Assembly (NCBI GenBank): GCA_035938175.1 | Contig: DASZHD010000025.1 | Location: 1 to 64,000, forward strand | Direction of reading: 5' to 3' | Source: DASRDE01 sp035938175 | GTDB lineage: Bacteria; Vulcanimicrobiota; Vulcanimicrobiia; Vulcanimicrobiales; Vulcanimicrobiaceae | Length of the DNA: 64,000 bases | Part shown: positions 15,971 to 25,115 of the stretch, piece after piece | How positions within the stretch are numbered: position 1 is the stretch's first letter | Layout: each line of letters opens with the position of its first letter | Translations under genes and position numbers: made by a program | Notes under the pieces: model-generated | The model's input: only the letters and a program-made list of their open reading frames with translations | Databases searched by the model: none | Told to the model about the DNA's origin: nothing

Positions 15971-17515
15971 ATGACCCCTGCCACCGTTTTCATTCTCGAC
16001 TTCGGCGCTCAGTATAGCCAACTCATCGCGCGGCGCGTGCGTGAGGCGAACGTGTATTGCGAAATCGCTCCCTTCGACACGCCGTGGAGCACCCTGTCTG
16101 CGCGGCAGCCCGCTGCGGTGATCTTGAGCGGCGGCCCCGAAAGCACGCTCGTTCCCGGCGCGCCGCAAATGGACCGGGCGATCTTCGAGGCCGGCGTTCC
16201 CATCTTGGGCATTTGCTACGGGATGCAGCTGATGGCTCGCGATTGCGGCGGCGAGCTCGTTAAACTGGATCACGCCGAATACGGCCCCGCAATCCTCGAG
16301 GTAACCGATCCCGATTCGCCGCTTTTCCGCGGCGTGCCGGCGCGAACGCGCATGTGGATGTCGCACGGCGACTCCGTCATTCGCTTGCCCGAAGGTTTCG
16401 TCAACCTCGCCATGACCCCGCGCTGCAACGTTGCGGCAATCGGTAACGAAAAGCGCAAAATGTACGCGGTGCAGTTTCACCCGGAAGTCGTCCACAGCGA
16501 ACATGGGCGCACCGTACTGAACAACTTTCTGCATAGCATCGCCGGCATCTCATCGGACTGGAAAATGGAGTCGTTCGTCGAGAGCAGCATCGCGGAGATT
16601 CGCCGGAAGGTGGGTTCCGACAAAGTGATCTGCGCGTTGTCGGGCGGCGTCGATTCCGCCGTTGCGGCAACGCTCGTCTCGCGCGCCATCGGCGAACAAC
16701 TGACGTGCGTTTTCGTCGACCACGGCTTGCTGCGCAAGAACGAGGCGCAGCGCGTGATCGATGCATTTCGCGGCGTCATGCACTTGAACGTCATCGCGGT
16801 CGACGCGCGGCAGCGTTTCTTGGAGAAGCTCGCCGGCGTCTCGGACCCCGAGCAGAAGCGCATCATCATCGGTCACGAGTTCATCCGCGTGTTCGAAGAA
16901 GAAGCGGCCAAGATTCCGGGCGTGAAGTATCTCGTTCAGGGCACGCTGTATCCCGACGTCATCGAATCCAAAACGCCGGCGAGCAAAGCCGCACACAAAA
17001 TCAAATCTCACCATAACGTCGGCGGCCTTCCGGAACAGATGAACTTCTCGCTCGTCGAGCCGCTGCGCGCGCTTTTCAAAGACGAAGTGCGTGCGGTCGG
17101 CCGCGTGCTGGGCTTGCCGGAGCACATCGTGCAGCGACAACCGTTTCCGGGACCCGGTTTGGCGGTGCGCATCATCGGTGACGTTACCGACGAGCGTCTG
17201 GCCTTGGTGCGCGAAGCCGATGCGATCGTGTGCGAGGAAATCGACGCGGCTACGCTGGACCCGAAGCCATGGCAGTATTTCGGCGTGTTAACGCCGGTGA
17301 AGAGCGTCGGCGTGATGGGCGACGGCCGGACGTATTCGAATTTGGTGGCCGTGCGCGCGATCACCAGCGAAGACGGCATGACGGCGGACTGGGCGCGCTT
17401 ACCATTCGAGTTGCTGGAACGCATCAGCACGCGCATCGTCAACGAGGTTCCCGGCGTGAATCGCGTTGCGTATGACATTACTTCGAAGCCTCCGTCGACG
17501 GTGGAGTGGGAGTGA
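15971..17515 (+). CDS. guaA: GMP synthase (glutamine-hydrolysing)
   Basis: 514 residues with a class I glutamine amidotransferase domain (ILSGGPES, nucleophile Cys in GICYGMQLMA, His in QFHPEVVHS), then the PP-loop ATPase (ALSGGVDSAVAA at about residue 220) and the C-terminal dimerisation domain ending PPSTVEWE. It aminates XMP to GMP. ATG at 15971; no strong ribosome site is visible. It is followed by purD after 73 nt, and the pair forms part of a cluster of purine genes in the window. Confidence 0.97.
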   Translation: MTPATVFILDFGAQYSQLIARRVREANVYCEIAPFDTPWSTLSARQPAAVILSGGPESTLVPGAPQMDRAIFEAGVPILGICYGMQLMARDCGGELVKLDHAEYGPAILEVTDPDSPLFRGVPARTRMWMSHGDSVIRLPEGFVNLAMTPRCNVAAIGNEKRKMYAVQFHPEVVHSEHGRTVLNNFLHSIAGISSDWKMESFVESSIAEIRRKVGSDKVICALSGGVDSAVAATLVSRAIGEQLTCVFVDHGLLRKNEAQRVIDAFRGVMHLNVIAVDARQRFLEKLAGVSDPEQKRIIIGHEFIRVFEEEAAKIPGVKYLVQGTLYPDVIESKTPASKAAHKIKSHHNVGGLPEQMNFSLVEPLRALFKDEVRAVGRVLGLPEHIVQRQPFPGPGLAVRIIGDVTDERLALVREADAIVCEEIDAATLDPKPWQYFGVLTPVKSVGVMGDGRTYSNLVAVRAITSEDGMTADWARLPFELLERISTRIVNEVPGVNRVAYDITSKPPSTVEWE

Positions 17516-17588
17516 TTCGGCCGCAAATCTCTACCCGATGGGCCGGTCTTGGCATAACCAAAACCGGCAGAAATACGAACTTGACGTA

Positions 17589-18860
17589 ATGCGCATTCTC
17601 GTCGTCGGGTCGGGTGCAAGAGAAGACGCGCTGAGTTGGCGTCTGGCGCAATCGCCGTCGTGCGAAGCGATCTTTGCCGCACCGGGAAATGCCGGAACCG
17701 CGTCGCGCGGTACCAATTGGAACATTTCCGCGACCGACGGGAAAGCGCTCGTCGAACGTTGCTTGAAGGAAAAGATCGACTTGGTCGTGCTCGGGCCCGA
17801 GAACGCCATTGCTTCCGGTGCTGGAGATCGATTACGCGAGGCCGGCATCGCAACGTTCGGACCGAACCGATCCGGCGGGCGTTTGGAATCGAGCAAGATC
17901 TATGCGAAACGCTTCATGGAGCGACACGGCGTGCCTACGGCGCGCGCGACGATCGCGCATTCGCTGGATGCGGCGCTGAAAGCGCTGGACGAGTGGACCG
18001 GTGCTTGCGTCGTCAAAGCGGATGGGTTGGCTGCCGGCAAAGGCGTCGTCGTTTGTCCGGACACGGAAACGGCGCGCACCGTCGTTCACGATTGGTATGG
18101 GCAGAACAAGATCCCGGGCGGCGGCACCGACGTCTTGTTGGAAGAAAAACTGGAAGGTCGCGAAGTGAGCGTCTTTGCGCTTTCCGACGGCCGCGCGATG
18201 TATCCGATCGCATCCGCTTGCGATTACAAACGTGCCGGAGACGGCGACACGGGCCCCAACACCGGCGGAATGGGCGCGTATTCGCCGCCGAAAGGCTTTC
18301 CGCACGATCTGGAAGATCAGGTGCGCGAACGCATCATCGCGCCGGTATTGCGCGGATTGCTTGCGGAGGGCGAACAGTATATCGGCGTGCTGTACTGCGG
18401 CTTGATGTGGACGCAGGACGGACCTGCCGTCATTGAATTCAACGTGCGTTTCGGCGATCCGGAAACACAGGTGTTGATGCCTCGCGTTACCGGAGACTTT
18501 GCCGAGTTGCTGATGTCGGCGGCCGGAGGCGCGATTGATTTGAGTGCCGCCTCGTTTGCATCGCGTGCGTGCGTCGGTGTCGTTTTGGCGACGGCAGATT
18601 ATCCGCGCACCAGCACGCCAATCGACGCATTACCCGCTGACGTCGATTTGGGTTTGGACGCGCAAGCGTTTTGGGGCACTTCGACGGTTGCAGATGACGG
18701 AACCGTCAGCTCCGGCGGCGGCCGCGTACTCACCGTTACGGGACTGGGCAACGATCTGGAGTCGGCCCGTACGCGAGCGTACGATGCAGTGCGCGATTTG
18801 GCGACGCGGATTCCCAATCGAGACCTTTTGACGTATCGATCGGATATCGCGAACCTGTAA
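17589..18860 (+). CDS. purD: Phosphoribosylamine-glycine ligase
   Basis: 423 residues with the four ATP-grasp domains of PurD. The N-terminal motif reads GSGAREDAL where most PurD have GSGGREHAL, then PGNAGTA, KADGLAAGKGVVVC, DYKRAGDGDTGPNTGGMGAYSP and EFNVRFGDPETQ. The ATG at 17589 is preferred over an upstream TTG because homology starts there. No Shine-Dalgarno precedes it, so it may be translated leaderless. PurD makes glycinamide ribonucleotide, the substrate of PurN, which is also in this window. The His-to-Asp change in the first motif is unusual but not in a catalytic residue I can name. Confidence 0.96.
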   Translation: MRILVVGSGAREDALSWRLAQSPSCEAIFAAPGNAGTASRGTNWNISATDGKALVERCLKEKIDLVVLGPENAIASGAGDRLREAGIATFGPNRSGGRLESSKIYAKRFMERHGVPTARATIAHSLDAALKALDEWTGACVVKADGLAAGKGVVVCPDTETARTVVHDWYGQNKIPGGGTDVLLEEKLEGREVSVFALSDGRAMYPIASACDYKRAGDGDTGPNTGGMGAYSPPKGFPHDLEDQVRERIIAPVLRGLLAEGEQYIGVLYCGLMWTQDGPAVIEFNVRFGDPETQVLMPRVTGDFAELLMSAAGGAIDLSAASFASRACVGVVLATADYPRTSTPIDALPADVDLGLDAQAFWGTSTVADDGTVSSGGGRVLTVTGLGNDLESARTRAYDAVRDLATRIPNRDLLTYRSDIANL

Positions 18861-18882
18861 AAACCCCCAAAAAGGGCGGTTT
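18861..18882 (+). terminator. Possible terminator hairpin after purD
   Basis: Directly after the purD stop, AAACC-CCC and GGG-C-GGTTT can pair around an AAAA loop with one bulged C. The T run is only three bases, so it would be a weak terminator. The remaining space to 19001 holds only a small AGCGA/TCGCT hairpin and no gene. Confidence 0.35.
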
Positions 18883-19001
18883 GAGCGGCGTGCGATTTGC
18901 GGGAAAAGTCTGGTAGGTCAACTGCCTAAGGCACAAGTGCAGCGAAGTGTCGCTTTTCGCGCGATACATCGCTGCGCTCGTTTGTTCGACGGGTTTCAGG
19001 A

Positions 19002-19580
19002 TTACGTCTTGGATAGCGTTTCCGTTGCCGTGAAATTGACTTCCCACGTCTTGCCACCGTCGTTCGAAAACGACTGATCGAAGCGGCACGAGTCGCGAGC
19101 GACGTCGTAGACGCGGAACCTGACCAGGATCGTCTTTCTGTTGTACGCTTCGCGATCGTAGAATTCGCCCCGGCCGTCCCTGAATTGCCCGACGACGGGC
19201 AAACTCAGTGCGCCTCCGCCGCTATGTCCGAAGTAGATGTTCCACCGATGCGCGTCCGGATCGTAAAGCCGCAGCGTGTAGATTTCCAGACGGCCCGCCG
19301 GACCGTTCGTCTCGACAATTCCGGTGTTGGCTCCGTCCCAGATCTTTTGAACCGTGTCGGTGCCGTCGTAATGCACCCAGGTGTTTGAGCCGGTCAACGG
19401 ATGCAGACGGCGTTCTTGATGCACCTTCCACGTGCCGATATCCCAATCGAAGTCGTGCGTACCGTCTCGATCGCTCGCCATGGCCGCCGCGGGGGAATTT
19501 TGCGCAGTTGCCGGCAGGGAACTGACGGCAAGCGGACCGCAGAAGAATATGGCGCAAACGATGAATTTGCTCGCATTCAT
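19002..19580 (-). CDS. Secreted protein, DUF1579-like beta-barrel
   Basis: 192 residues with a Sec signal peptide (cleavage near ATA-QN, residue 27). The mature part starts DRDGTHDFDWDIGTWKVHQERR, a GTWxxxxER pattern typical of DUF1579 / lipocalin-like periplasmic proteins, followed by alternating polar and hydrophobic strands (EIYTLRLYDPDAHRWNIYFG) and FSNDGGKTWEVNF at the end. The function is not known. A TACAAT -10 box lies 6 nt before the ATG, suggesting a leaderless transcript. No operon partner is close. Confidence 0.75.
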   Translation of the reverse strand: MNASKFIVCAIFFCGPLAVSSLPATAQNSPAAAMASDRDGTHDFDWDIGTWKVHQERRLHPLTGSNTWVHYDGTDTVQKIWDGANTGIVETNGPAGRLEIYTLRLYDPDAHRWNIYFGHSGGGALSLPVVGQFRDGRGEFYDREAYNRKTILVRFRVYDVARDSCRFDQSFSNDGGKTWEVNFTATETLSKT

Positions 19581-19586
19581 GCGCTC

Positions 19587-19592
19587 ATTGTA
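19587..19592 (-). promoter_or_regulatory. -10 box for a leaderless transcript
   Basis: TACAAT on the minus strand, 6 nt before the ATG at 19580, so transcription would begin at or next to the start codon. A poor -35 (CTGTCG) sits 17 nt upstream. The rest of 19593-19754 shows no gene. Confidence 0.4.
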
Positions 19593-19754
19593 TGCGGGAA
19601 ACCGGACTGCGACAGAGCCAGATCCGCAGCTTCGGCTGGTGCCACTTAGCTGGGCGCCGGCCCGCTGAGCCTAGACAAGTACGAAACTAACGGGCGCCTT
19701 CCCGCGCTCAGCGTCCGCTCATTCAGGGCTTTCCTTGGGCGAAGACGAGGCTCG

Positions 19755-19955
19755 TTACGGGCGGTGTTTGGTCACCATAGCCACGTACTCTTCAGCGTAA
19801 AAGGATAGCGCCGGTTCGGGGATTTCCGTACCGGCCTCGCGATAGGCGATCGTGCGCACCCGGTCAACTGCTTGCTTGAACGTCAGCGTTCCCTTTTCGC
19901 ATGCTGCCATGCGCTTCATCGCCGCCCAAAGTTTCTCTGCCGGCTGATCGTTCAC
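19755..19955 (-). CDS. Small orphan protein, 66 residues
   Basis: A 66-residue acidic/basic helical protein starting at GTG 19955. Features: EKLWAAMKR near the N-terminus and a C-terminal ALSFYAEEYVAM segment. The same spacing of LW-x3-K and AL-x-FY-x2-E-x2-AM occurs in the 77-residue protein at 53542-53775, suggesting a small lineage-specific family. No signal peptide or known domain. Coding status rests on that resemblance and on the lack of a better reading. Confidence 0.5.
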   Translation of the reverse strand: MNDQPAEKLWAAMKRMAACEKGTLTFKQAVDRVRTIAYREAGTEIPEPALSFYAEEYVAMVTKHRP

Positions 19956-20015
19956 GAAATCAGCATACGAGTGTGGCCGCTTCCGACTACATACTCGAAA
20001 TCCGGTAGATTGAAC

Positions 20016-20900
20016 CTACAAAAGTGAGATCTGCACGGGTCCCCGCGGCTCGATAGCGCGATGCACCGAGCGCGGAAAGCGGTCGAGCGCTCTATCGACG
20101 CGCTCTTCAATCGAGTCGTGAAGCGCGCGCGGCGCGTATTTTCCTCGATAATACGTAGCATAATCGGCGATCAACTCGGGATGCCGCCGGCGCAAGTAGG
20201 CAAAGAATGCATCGCGCGTTACTTCGTGCAGATGCAGCGTGTTGTGCCACACCGAGGTTGCACCGGCTTCACGCGCCGCTTTCACGACGCGTTCGATATT
20301 TTGCGCTGAATCCGTGATGCGCGGCAAAATCGGCGCTAACGCGACGTTAACGCGAATACCGGCCTGCGAAAGCTTTTGCACTGCGAACAAGCGCTTTTCA
20401 GGCGGTGCGACAGTGGGTTCTATTTCGCGAGCCAGCGATGGATCCAGCGTCGCGATGCTTATCGAAACGCTGACGCCTGCAACGCGTGCCAATTCGGTGA
20501 GCACGTCGATATCGCGTACGACGAGCGGTGACCGAGTGATGATCGACGCAGGCGTGTCGTAGTCGCGCAGCGCCGCGAGCACGCCCCGTGTGATGCGATA
20601 CCGTCCTTCGAGCGGCTGGTAGGGATCGGTCACGGTACCGATTGCAACGCACTCGTGCCTCCACGATCGCTTCGCCAATTCCGTACGCAGGACCGCGGGA
20701 GCGTTGACCTTGACGAAGATGCGGCTCCCCCAACGGTTGACGCCGTCTTCCTCGAGATACGTATGCGTGCGCCGCGCGTAGCAGAATACGCAGCCGTGAT
20801 AGCAGCCGCGGTAGGGGTTAATCGACCAGTGAAAGGGCATGCCGTGCACGCGGTTCAGGACCGACTTCGCCGGGCTTTCGACGATCTCGACGCCGCGCAT
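20016..20900 (-). CDS. Radical SAM protein (Rv2578c / SplB-like)
   Basis: 294 residues. NPYRGCYHGCVFCYAR near residue 30 supplies the CxxxCxxC ligands of the [4Fe-4S]-SAM cluster. It continues with GTVTDPYQPLE, ITRSPLVVRDIDVL and SISIATLD, the core of the Rv2578c-type radical SAM family related to spore photoproduct lyase. It lacks a C-terminal second cluster. The ATG at 20900 directly follows a perfect 18-nt palindrome resembling an SOS box, which suggests DNA-damage induction and a DNA or nucleotide repair role. Start codons further in (the Met before PFHW) are possible. The substrate is unknown. Confidence 0.9.
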   Translation of the reverse strand: MRGVEIVESPAKSVLNRVHGMPFHWSINPYRGCYHGCVFCYARRTHTYLEEDGVNRWGSRIFVKVNAPAVLRTELAKRSWRHECVAIGTVTDPYQPLEGRYRITRGVLAALRDYDTPASIITRSPLVVRDIDVLTELARVAGVSVSISIATLDPSLAREIEPTVAPPEKRLFAVQKLSQAGIRVNVALAPILPRITDSAQNIERVVKAAREAGATSVWHNTLHLHEVTRDAFFAYLRRRHPELIADYATYYRGKYAPRALHDSIEERVDRALDRFPRSVHRAIEPRGPVQISLL

Positions 20901-20916
20901 CGAACAGGTGTTCGAT
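20899..20916. promoter_or_regulatory. SOS-box-like palindrome (LexA/DinR type)
   Basis: ATCGAACA-GG-TGTTCGAT is a perfect 8+2+8 palindrome and contains TCGAAC-N4-GTTCGA, the form of LexA box known from mycobacteria and, with small changes, Bacillus. It ends on the first two bases of the radical SAM start codon and begins 10 nt after the stop of the upstream regulator gene. Confidence 0.7.
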
Positions 20917-20926
20917 TCGCGCCGGC

Positions 20927-23530
20927 CTAGTCCTCTGCTTTAGCTCCGCGCAGCGTGTCGCGCGTGACTTGCCAGCGAGCCCGCACGCCGAGCTTGCTGA
21001 AGATCGCCTCGACGTGGTGGTGAACGGTGCGTTCGCTGATGCGAAGGGCGGCGGCGATTTGGCGATTGCTTTGGCGTTCGCAGAGAAGGTGCGCGACTTC
21101 GCGTTCGCGGCGCGTGAGCGCGACGGCAAAAGAGGCCCGTCGCGCTTTCCGTTTCACCTTTGCAGCCAGGCGCATCGCGTCCCGGCGTGCGCCTGCGGCC
21201 GCGAACAACTCGCCCGCGGTGTCCGAGTCGCCGGCGAGCTCCAGCGCGTCGGCCTGCATAAGCCGAAAGCCGAGCTGTCCATACGCCTGCGCCGCGGCAT
21301 GCGCCAAACCCACATATAACGCTCCCCGGCACTTCCGGCGCTCGACGTGTGCGTCAAAAAGCAGCAGCGCGGCGCGAGCGACGGCACCGTCGTGAAACGC
21401 TTGGCGACGTGCGACCTGTTCCCGTGCGGCCGCCGTTACTTCCAACGGCGCGAATTGCGCCGCGCACAGCTGAACGGCGTAGTACGGATCCACGATATCG
21501 TGCGCGATGCACCGTTCGCAAAGAGCGGCCAGTTCTGCGCTCATCCCGCGAGCCGTCATCACGCCCGCGTACGCGCCGATGAGCAAACCGCACACTTCCA
21601 CGTCGCGACGCAGCAAGGCATCGTGCAATTGCCGCGGATCGAAGAACGCATCTACCAAAACCGGATCGCCGATACGCATGCCGAGAGCAACCAGGTGTGC
21701 GGCGGCGTGCGATTCGAAGACGCCTCCATTGTCGCGAGCGGAAAGCAGCGTTGAAGCAAACTCGTTTAGCCCGTGCAAATCGCCCGAAAGCAGCCGGATT
21801 TCCAGCATGTCGAGAGCGGCCCAAAACTTGAAGCGCGACTCACCTTCGATTCCTGCGGCAAACGCTGCCGCGCGCGTGACGTAGTCGCGTGCCGTGGGAA
21901 GGTTGCCGAGGATCGCGGCCGCATGCGCGGCGGTAAAGAACGTTCCCGTAGCGACCCGCGGATCGCCCAACGCTTCGGCAGCCCTGGTAACTTGCGCAAG
22001 CCGGCCGATTGTCTCTTCACGGGGAACCAACGGGCTTTCGACGATGGCTTTCGCCAGCAGATAGCGCGTTTTTGTATGTTCGGCAACGAGCAGCGCTGGA
22101 TCGGTCGCGCTCAACAATGCCCTTGCTTCCGATCGACGGCCGCTTGCGAAAACGATCCAGGACCACATCGCGATCGCGCCCGCAACGACGTCCCGAACTT
22201 CCGGCGAGTCTATCCCCCGCAAACGATGACCCGCTTCGTGAAATTCTTCGTAGCGCCCGCTCCACCAGTAGTCGGTCATCAACGCCAGCAGGGCGGTGGC
22301 GGTTCCATGCATGTCGTTGGCGCGCTCGGCGGCCCTTACCAACGATTCGCGCAGCGGAATCGCGCTTTCATGCCTCCCGATTTCTTCGAGACACCTAGCC
22401 GCTTCCGTCAGCAATTCGTACCATTGCGCAGTACCTTCCGTGACGTACGCCACCGCGCGTTGATACAGGCGCGCAGCCCCTATCAAATCATTTTTTGAAG
22501 CGAGATACCGCGCCGCACGCGGAAGCCACAGCGCCGACTCCCGCGCGGACGCGAGATCGCAGTGATGCGCGATCAGCGGTGCATGGTGCTCCGGATCGGT
22601 GACGGCGGACAACGTGTGCGCGATGCGCGAGTGAAGAGCGCGCCGCTTCGACCACACGAGCGTTTCGCGGAGCGCGCGCTGGACCGCTCGATCGGTAAAG
22701 ACGTACGATCCGGACTTGGAAACGTCTTCGGCAAGCACACCGCAATCCACCGCATATTGCAGCGCGTCCGCCACCGCCATAGCATCTTCACCGCTGACGG
22801 CAATCAGCCATGTATCTTGAAACTTGCGGCCGATCGTTGCAGCGATTGGAAGCACGCGCCGAGCCGCGGGCGGGGCGCAGGCCAAACACGCTCGCGCCTC
22901 GGCGCGCGCGCTTGCGGGAACGTTTGACCGGTGACCCGCTTGCAGATCCGATAGCAATTCCAACGCATAGCGCGGAGAACCGGCAGCGAGACGCGCAATG
23001 CGGTGCAGTGCCGCGCGATCCGTACCCGGTGAAAGCGCCGTCGCAACGCTGCGCAGCAGAAGCTCTACCTCTTCAAGCGCTAATGGCCGCATGAGGTGGT
23101 GCAGTACACCCGCTTGCCTCCACCGCACGAGCTTTGCGGCCAAATGCGGCGGCGGGTCGGTGGTCTTTTGTGCGTAGGTTGCCACTATCGCAACCCGCGA
23201 CTCAACTGATTGTCGAACCATCTGTTCGAAAACTTGCAGCTGAACGGGACCCGCGAGGTGCAGATCGTCAACCAGGACTACGGCGCCCCTGCGGTAGTCG
23301 GGCGGTAGAAGAATTTCCAACGGCGCGCAATCCGGTCGCGCTTGCAGCGGGTCGAGCGCTGCGCGAATTATCTTGAAACTCTGTGCCCTCGCGGCAAATT
23401 CGTCCAGAAGCAGCGACTTGCCCAGACCGGGTCCGGCACCGACAATGAGCGCACGCCCCCTGCGTCCGGTAAGGCAACGCAACACCGATCCAAATAGTGC
23501 GAGTTCTTTTTCGCGGCCGACCAACGGCAT
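20927..23530 (-). CDS. Large ATP-dependent LuxR-family regulator (LAL type)
   Basis: About 867 residues from the ATG at 23530 (a longer TTG start at 23590 is possible but adds no homology). The N-terminal AAA/NACHT-like ATPase has Walker A VGAGPGLGKSLL and Walker B VVLVDDLHLAG, followed by a long alpha-helical TPR-like region. The C-terminal LuxR helix-turn-helix is LTRREREVAHLLCERQSNRQ with RTVHHHVEAIFSKLGV. LAL proteins are MalT-like activators that sense an inducer and ATP. Divergent from the GloVer lipoprotein gene, which it may control, and 26 nt upstream of the radical SAM gene. Confidence 0.92.
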   Translation of the reverse strand: MPLVGREKELALFGSVLRCLTGRRGRALIVGAGPGLGKSLLLDEFAARAQSFKIIRAALDPLQARPDCAPLEILLPPDYRRGAVVLVDDLHLAGPVQLQVFEQMVRQSVESRVAIVATYAQKTTDPPPHLAAKLVRWRQAGVLHHLMRPLALEEVELLLRSVATALSPGTDRAALHRIARLAAGSPRYALELLSDLQAGHRSNVPASARAEARACLACAPPAARRVLPIAATIGRKFQDTWLIAVSGEDAMAVADALQYAVDCGVLAEDVSKSGSYVFTDRAVQRALRETLVWSKRRALHSRIAHTLSAVTDPEHHAPLIAHHCDLASARESALWLPRAARYLASKNDLIGAARLYQRAVAYVTEGTAQWYELLTEAARCLEEIGRHESAIPLRESLVRAAERANDMHGTATALLALMTDYWWSGRYEEFHEAGHRLRGIDSPEVRDVVAGAIAMWSWIVFASGRRSEARALLSATDPALLVAEHTKTRYLLAKAIVESPLVPREETIGRLAQVTRAAEALGDPRVATGTFFTAAHAAAILGNLPTARDYVTRAAAFAAGIEGESRFKFWAALDMLEIRLLSGDLHGLNEFASTLLSARDNGGVFESHAAAHLVALGMRIGDPVLVDAFFDPRQLHDALLRRDVEVCGLLIGAYAGVMTARGMSAELAALCERCIAHDIVDPYYAVQLCAAQFAPLEVTAAAREQVARRQAFHDGAVARAALLLFDAHVERRKCRGALYVGLAHAAAQAYGQLGFRLMQADALELAGDSDTAGELFAAAGARRDAMRLAAKVKRKARRASFAVALTRREREVAHLLCERQSNRQIAAALRISERTVHHHVEAIFSKLGVRARWQVTRDTLRGAKAED

Positions 23531-23668
23531 AATACGGGTATTACGCGCCGCGCGCGCCGTGCAGTTCAATTGCGGTAGGCAATTGCCCAATATTTTTCTG
23601 CGCGGGCGGTTTATCGTATTTTAACGGGCGTGGCGGTCACGCCGCATCTACGCCGGAGGTTCAGGTAA

Positions 23669-24955
23669 TTGCATCATAGGTCCTCAAAAGCCACTACGGT
23701 TTTCAGTCTTGCGATCGCGTTAACGCTCGCAGCGTGCGGCCGTGGACAAAATTTTGTGAACGCACCGCATAACGCGGTGCCCGAGTCCGCACAAGCGGCG
23801 AATGCGGGCGCAACGTTTACCGTGCTGCACACGTTCACCGGTGCGCCGGACGACGGTTTCCAGACTTTTGGTCAACCGGCCGTGACCACTACGGGCTATA
23901 TCTTCGGTACGACCGCCGCCGGAGGTACGTCCAACTTTGGGATTGCGTACGAATTGCACGGCCCGCTCTTCAAGGTCTTGCATTCGTTTACCAAGAGCGC
24001 CGGCGACGGCGGGTTTCCGAGCGGGAAGATCGTGCTGAATGCAGCCGGTGGCATAACCGTTACGACGAACGCCGGGGGTGCTACCAACCAGGGCGCCATC
24101 GAGTCGGTAGGGCCACTTGGAAAAACTACGGTGCTCCATAGCTTCAACTTTACCGACGGCGCCGGTCCGGACTCCGGTGTGATCGCCGATTCATCGGGTA
24201 CGCTGTTCGGCACCGCATCGGCCGGCGGGAATAATTCGTTCGCGTGCCAGCCGATCGGCGGTTGCGGCACGGTCTTTTCGCTCGATCCCAAGACGCGCAA
24301 ACTGACTGTGCTGCACGTTTTCAACGAGCGTGACGGCGCACTGCCGCTCTCCGCGCCCGTTTTGGACGCGGCCGGAAACCTGTACGGCGTCGCCCAGACG
24401 GGCGGACCGGCCACGAATCCATGTCAGTTCAAACCCGCGGTACCGGGCTGCGGCGTCGTGTTCAAAATCGACAGGGCGGGCCACTACAACATCGTTCACG
24501 CCTTCAACAACCAGGACGGCGAGTTTCCGCTCTCGCTAACGAGAACGCAAAAAGGACAGCTGTACGGAGCTACGTTCAAGGGCGGCTCGACCGGACTAGG
24601 AGTCGTGTTCGCAATCGACCCGTCCGGGCACGAAACGACGCTGCATACGTTCACAGGGGGCGCCGACGGCGAATTTCCGGACGGCTTGGTGCTGTTTGAC
24701 GGGAAGATCTTCGGGTTCGCCGCGGCAGGCGGCACGAACAAGTGCAAATGCGGCACGATCTTCGAACTGGATCCGGCGACGAAGAAATTGACGACATTGC
24801 ACACGTTCGGCAACGGCGCCGACGGCTCGACGCCCACCGGGGCACTCGCCGTGGACGCGCAAGGGGATATCTTCGGCAATACGTTCGCCGGCGGCGATGT
24901 GACGAAGTGCTCGCCCCCTTTGGGTTGCGGAACGCTCTTCGAGATTAAACCTTAG
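23669..24955 (+). CDS. GloVer-repeat lipoprotein
   Basis: 428 residues. A lipobox LTLAACGRG (Cys about residue 23) is followed by about seven tandem repeats of roughly 45-55 residues. Each has the pattern VLHTFTG...DG..P, then a hydrophobic strand, then LYGTT..GG and GVVFxID, i.e. the choice-of-anchor tandem repeat GloVer family, predicted to form a beta-propeller-like surface domain. The start is TTG at 23669, backed by GGAGGT at 23655-23660. It is probably on the outer surface; role unknown. The 138 nt before it are shared with the divergent LuxR-type gene. Confidence 0.85.
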   Translation: MHHRSSKATTVFSLAIALTLAACGRGQNFVNAPHNAVPESAQAANAGATFTVLHTFTGAPDDGFQTFGQPAVTTTGYIFGTTAAGGTSNFGIAYELHGPLFKVLHSFTKSAGDGGFPSGKIVLNAAGGITVTTNAGGATNQGAIESVGPLGKTTVLHSFNFTDGAGPDSGVIADSSGTLFGTASAGGNNSFACQPIGGCGTVFSLDPKTRKLTVLHVFNERDGALPLSAPVLDAAGNLYGVAQTGGPATNPCQFKPAVPGCGVVFKIDRAGHYNIVHAFNNQDGEFPLSLTRTQKGQLYGATFKGGSTGLGVVFAIDPSGHETTLHTFTGGADGEFPDGLVLFDGKIFGFAAAGGTNKCKCGTIFELDPATKKLTTLHTFGNGADGSTPTGALAVDAQGDIFGNTFAGGDVTKCSPPLGCGTLFEIKP

Positions 24956-24970
24956 GCGGGGGCAGCCAAG

Positions 24971-25007
24971 GCCTCGCGGGGCGGAGCCATTCTCTGCCCC
25001 GCGAGGC
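24971..25007 (+). terminator. Strong hairpin after the GloVer gene
   Basis: A perfect 12-bp GC-rich stem, GCCTCGCGGGGC (24971-24982) with GCCCCGCGAGGC (24996-25007), loop of 13 nt, followed by TGCGGATTTT. The T tract is short, but position 16 nt after the stop and stem strength fit an intrinsic terminator. Confidence 0.6.
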
Positions 25008-25083
25008 TGCGGATTTTCCCGGCCCAGGGGTGGGGCGCGAGGGCTTCGGCGGGCTCATCTTCACAGAGGGACCGGAACCCTGT

Positions 25084-25106
25084 CTCTCAAGGGCGGGTAT
25101 TGAGAG
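25084..25106 (+). promoter_or_regulatory. Hairpin covering the ribosome site of the Bax-inhibitor-like gene
   Basis: CTCTCAA (25084-25090) and TTGAGAG (25100-25106) are perfectly complementary around a 9-nt loop. The right arm contains the GAGAGG ribosome site. A second, exclusive stem CCCT/AGGG just upstream uses the left arm as its loop, so two folds compete. Confidence 0.45.
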
Positions 25107-25115
25107 GTGATGGCT

